This document shows, in pieces, positions 61,906-64,000 of a DNA stretch of 64,000 nt. Position 1 is the stretch's first letter. Every line of letters starts with the position of its first letter. A program made the translations under genes and the position numbers. The notes below the pieces were generated by a model, which had not been told where the DNA came from, did no database searches, and worked only from the letters and a program-made list of their open reading frames with translations. Source of the stretch: Doris montereyensis (Eukaryota > Mollusca > Gastropoda > Nudibranchia > Dorididae); assembly GCA_037039925.1 (NCBI GenBank), contig JAXRKP010000647.1:118501-182500 (forward strand), read 5' to 3'.

Positions 61906-62459
61906 AAAACCAATGATAGGTTCATAAAAGGTCAGAAGTAGTACTTTTAATTGTTTAGTTTCAGTTAAAATATTTTTCAGAGGCCAACCACAATATGATT
62001 TGACGAAAGTAATCAGAAAATGGTGAATAAATTAGAAACATGAATTAATGTTACTAGATTAAATGAATAAATGCGAAAATTATTGACGATATCTTTATCT
62101 AATGAAGCAGTTTCAAACTAGTTGTAGGGTATTATTGTTTCTCGTCTTCCTTGGGCTAGTTCAGTTTGGTAAAACATTTATATATCAGTGTACTTAGAGG
62201 CATAATCTTTACCAATAGACTTTTACGCTGGGTTTAAGACCAAAGATTTAGATCCTGTGTTAATTGATTAAAAACATCTACACACCCAGCTCATTTCATG
62301 GAGTATTGATACGATCTGCAAATGCTGCACTGCACTATTTTTTTGTCTTTTGTCATTTTTATCTGAAATCCAAAGTGAGAGACATGAGTTTTGTCTGGCT
62401 TTTCATACCATTTTCTTCTATGCTATCGCTATTGTTGTATTTTTAAAATTTAATTATTA

Positions 62460-62607
62460 GCATTATTATTATTATTATTTTATTTTTTTATTTTCTTCTT
62501 CTTCCTCTTTCTTTTCTTCTTCTTTTTCTTCTTCTTTCTTCTTCTTCTTCTTCTTCTTCTTCTTCTTCTTCTTCTTCGTAGTATTATTATCATTATTATT
62601 ATTATTA

Positions 62608-62643
<36 letters not shown>

Positions 62644-62660
62644 TATTAGTCATTAATTCT
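62460..62660 (+). repeat. (ATT)n and (TTC)n compound microsatellite
   Basis: ATT tracts around 62460 and 62585-62650 flank a TTC tract. Confidence 0.95.
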
Positions 62661-63029
62661 CTCTATCATTGTTTTGTTTTTTGCCTCTGCTGAAGAAAAT
62701 ATAGAACATCTTGCTGACCATTTCAGTAATAGTAACACTCACACTAAATGCAATCCACTCTCTAGGGCAAAATGTGGAAATGCATACATCTGTTGTTTTT
62801 TTTGTTTTTTTCATGGTTTGAATGAAAATAATTTAGATTATAATTTTGTTGTTATGGAAAATTATATAACCAAAATTCTGATATGCTATGGCTTCAATAA
62901 AAAAAAAATGAACTTTAGAGTGTCCTTTGCCAGAGATTTTCAAGTGGTATCCACATCATGGTTCTTATGGGTGTCAATCTGTCTTGTGTTGCTATGCTCA
63001 TCGGTTACTCTATGTTATGAATTGCGTTG

Positions 63030-63170
63030 GCAGTTGGCTGGAGCTACTGCTACGTAGTTCCTACTTCTTTCCTTTCACTCTTTCACATGTCTTTCATCTT
63101 GCTGTTTCCTCTAGTTTCAGCCTGAGATCACTATGTAGTATGATAGACATGGTAAATTGTAATGAAGCAA
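63030..63170 (+). mobile_element. Short dispersed repeat (family III-S) copy
   Basis: TTGGCAGTTGGCTGGAGCTA start, CTACTTCTTTCCTTTCACTC and CAGCCTGAGATCACTATGTA end. Confidence 0.65.
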
Positions 63171-63206
63171 ATTACCATTTACTGTAAGGGGAATTCCAGC
63201 CAGAGA

Positions 63207-63500
63207 GGGGCTTGGTAGTCCAGAGGCAGGATGTCAGCCTTTTTGGTTGTGGGTTTGTGAACAACAGATTTAAATATTTGATATTTTCTGGACTTGTTTC
63301 CAGTAAAACCCATCGTCTTGGTCCAGGTAGGTGGAACAATGCCTAGTCCCATCGACCATAAAAAAGGAGATCATGAGTGCAGATCATAACACTCTGCGAC
63401 GTTAAAGATCCCCTGGTTATTCACAGAGCAGTTCAGGCAAAATTTTAAAATATCCTAGTTGTGGATGTGGGTAAATTCAAATGAAATCAAACCAACCAGA
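63207..63500 (+). mobile_element. SINE family II copy (partial head)
   Basis: GGGGCTTGGTAGTCCAGAGG head, TTGGTCCAGGTAGGTGGAAC, AAAGATCCCCTGGTTATTCA and the TAGTTGTGGATGTGGGTAAA tail. Confidence 0.72.
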
Positions 63501-63579
63501 GAGAAATGGAAATGTGATCTGATAATCTGAAAAGTCATGGAAAAATTTGGTGTTTAGGGATGGATATGTGAAAGCATGA

Positions 63580-63690
63580 CAGGTGCTACTAGTAGGTCCT
63601 ACTTCTTTTTCTATTCTGTCTTTTATTTGTTTCCCATATATTGCTCTTTCCTCTTAATTCACCCTATGGTGGACGAAACACATTTTGAAT
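63580..63690 (+). mobile_element. Short dispersed repeat (family III-S), partial
   Basis: CAGGTGCTACTAGTAGGTCC start, TCCTCTTAATTCACCCTATG end with the GAGATCACCGCA part lost. Confidence 0.55.
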
Positions 63691-63884
63691 ACAACACAAA
63701 GGTATGTGAAGGAAGGGGATGGGACAGAAAGGGGGAGTTTGGGCTTTGTTGAAGTCTCACCATTGCTTTTCATTTTTATTGTTAAATTAATCGCTACATT
63801 ATGAAGAAACAAGGTCTAAAAATATGTAATATAATATCTTTTTAAAGCATTTTTGTTTAATCGCATAATCATCTTTTTCTTGTA

Positions 63885-64000
63885 TACTACTACTACTACT
63901 ACTACTACTACTACCACTACCACTACCACTACCACTACCACTACCACTACTACTACTACTACTACTACTAGCCTACTACTAGCCTACTACTACTACTACT
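63885..64000 (+). repeat. (ACT)n / (ACC ACT)n microsatellite at window edge
   Basis: ACT triplets interrupted by about six ACC-ACT hexamers, then GCCTACTACTA twice. Continues past the right edge. Confidence 0.95.

Overview
The window is animal nuclear DNA. It has two spliced genes with many short exons, kilobase-scale introns, GT/AG splice sites, and many microsatellites, SINEs, LINE fragments and cut-and-paste transposon remnants. Gene content plus the style and density of tRNA-derived SINEs suggest a lophotrochozoan, perhaps a marine mollusc. That placement is an inference and is weak.

Two conserved genes sit head to head. On the minus strand (about 307-7977) is the 5' part of the mitochondrial Lon protease gene LONP1: nine coding exons, about 511 codons, from the start codon through the N-terminal substrate-binding domain to the start of the helical region before the AAA+ module. 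The rest lies off the left edge. On the plus strand (8372-58856) is what looks like a complete SMG5 gene, a nonsense-mediated mRNA decay factor: 27 coding exons, about 1057 residues. Its tiny first exon (22 codons) and several short internal exons were found by reading splice sites and matching reading phase. The 394 bp between the two start codons must hold a shared promoter. It contains a 14-bp CACGTG palindrome, two YY1-like motifs and a 29-codon upstream ORF ending 11 nt before the SMG5 start.

The SMG5 model is consistent in phase across all junctions except two: a one-base frameshift in exon 3, and a one-base phase mismatch at the exon 10/11 junction. Both need one extra base and may be assembly indels.

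Everything else is introns and 3' flank, mostly repeats. There are three broken copies of one non-LTR retrotransposon (introns 1, 13 and 17), one with an internally inverted block bounded by a 25-bp inverted repeat. There are TA-flanked pogo/Tigger-like MITEs in LONP1 intron 7 and SMG5 intron 7, and a hAT-like element in intron 16 that encloses a foldback with hammerhead-ribozyme-like motifs. At least four tRNA-derived SINE families are present. A short dispersed repeat occurs about 17 times, always in the SMG5 sense direction, and one copy has expanded into a ~1.4-kb, 24-bp minisatellite just before exon 24. A 39-bp minisatellite occupies intron 20. Intron 23 (11.6 kb) is almost entirely repeats. 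After the SMG5 stop codon come a 3' UTR with candidate poly(A) signals and about 4.5 kb of repeat-bearing DNA with no recognisable gene. No complete tRNA or rRNA gene, CRISPR array or prokaryotic-type system was seen.
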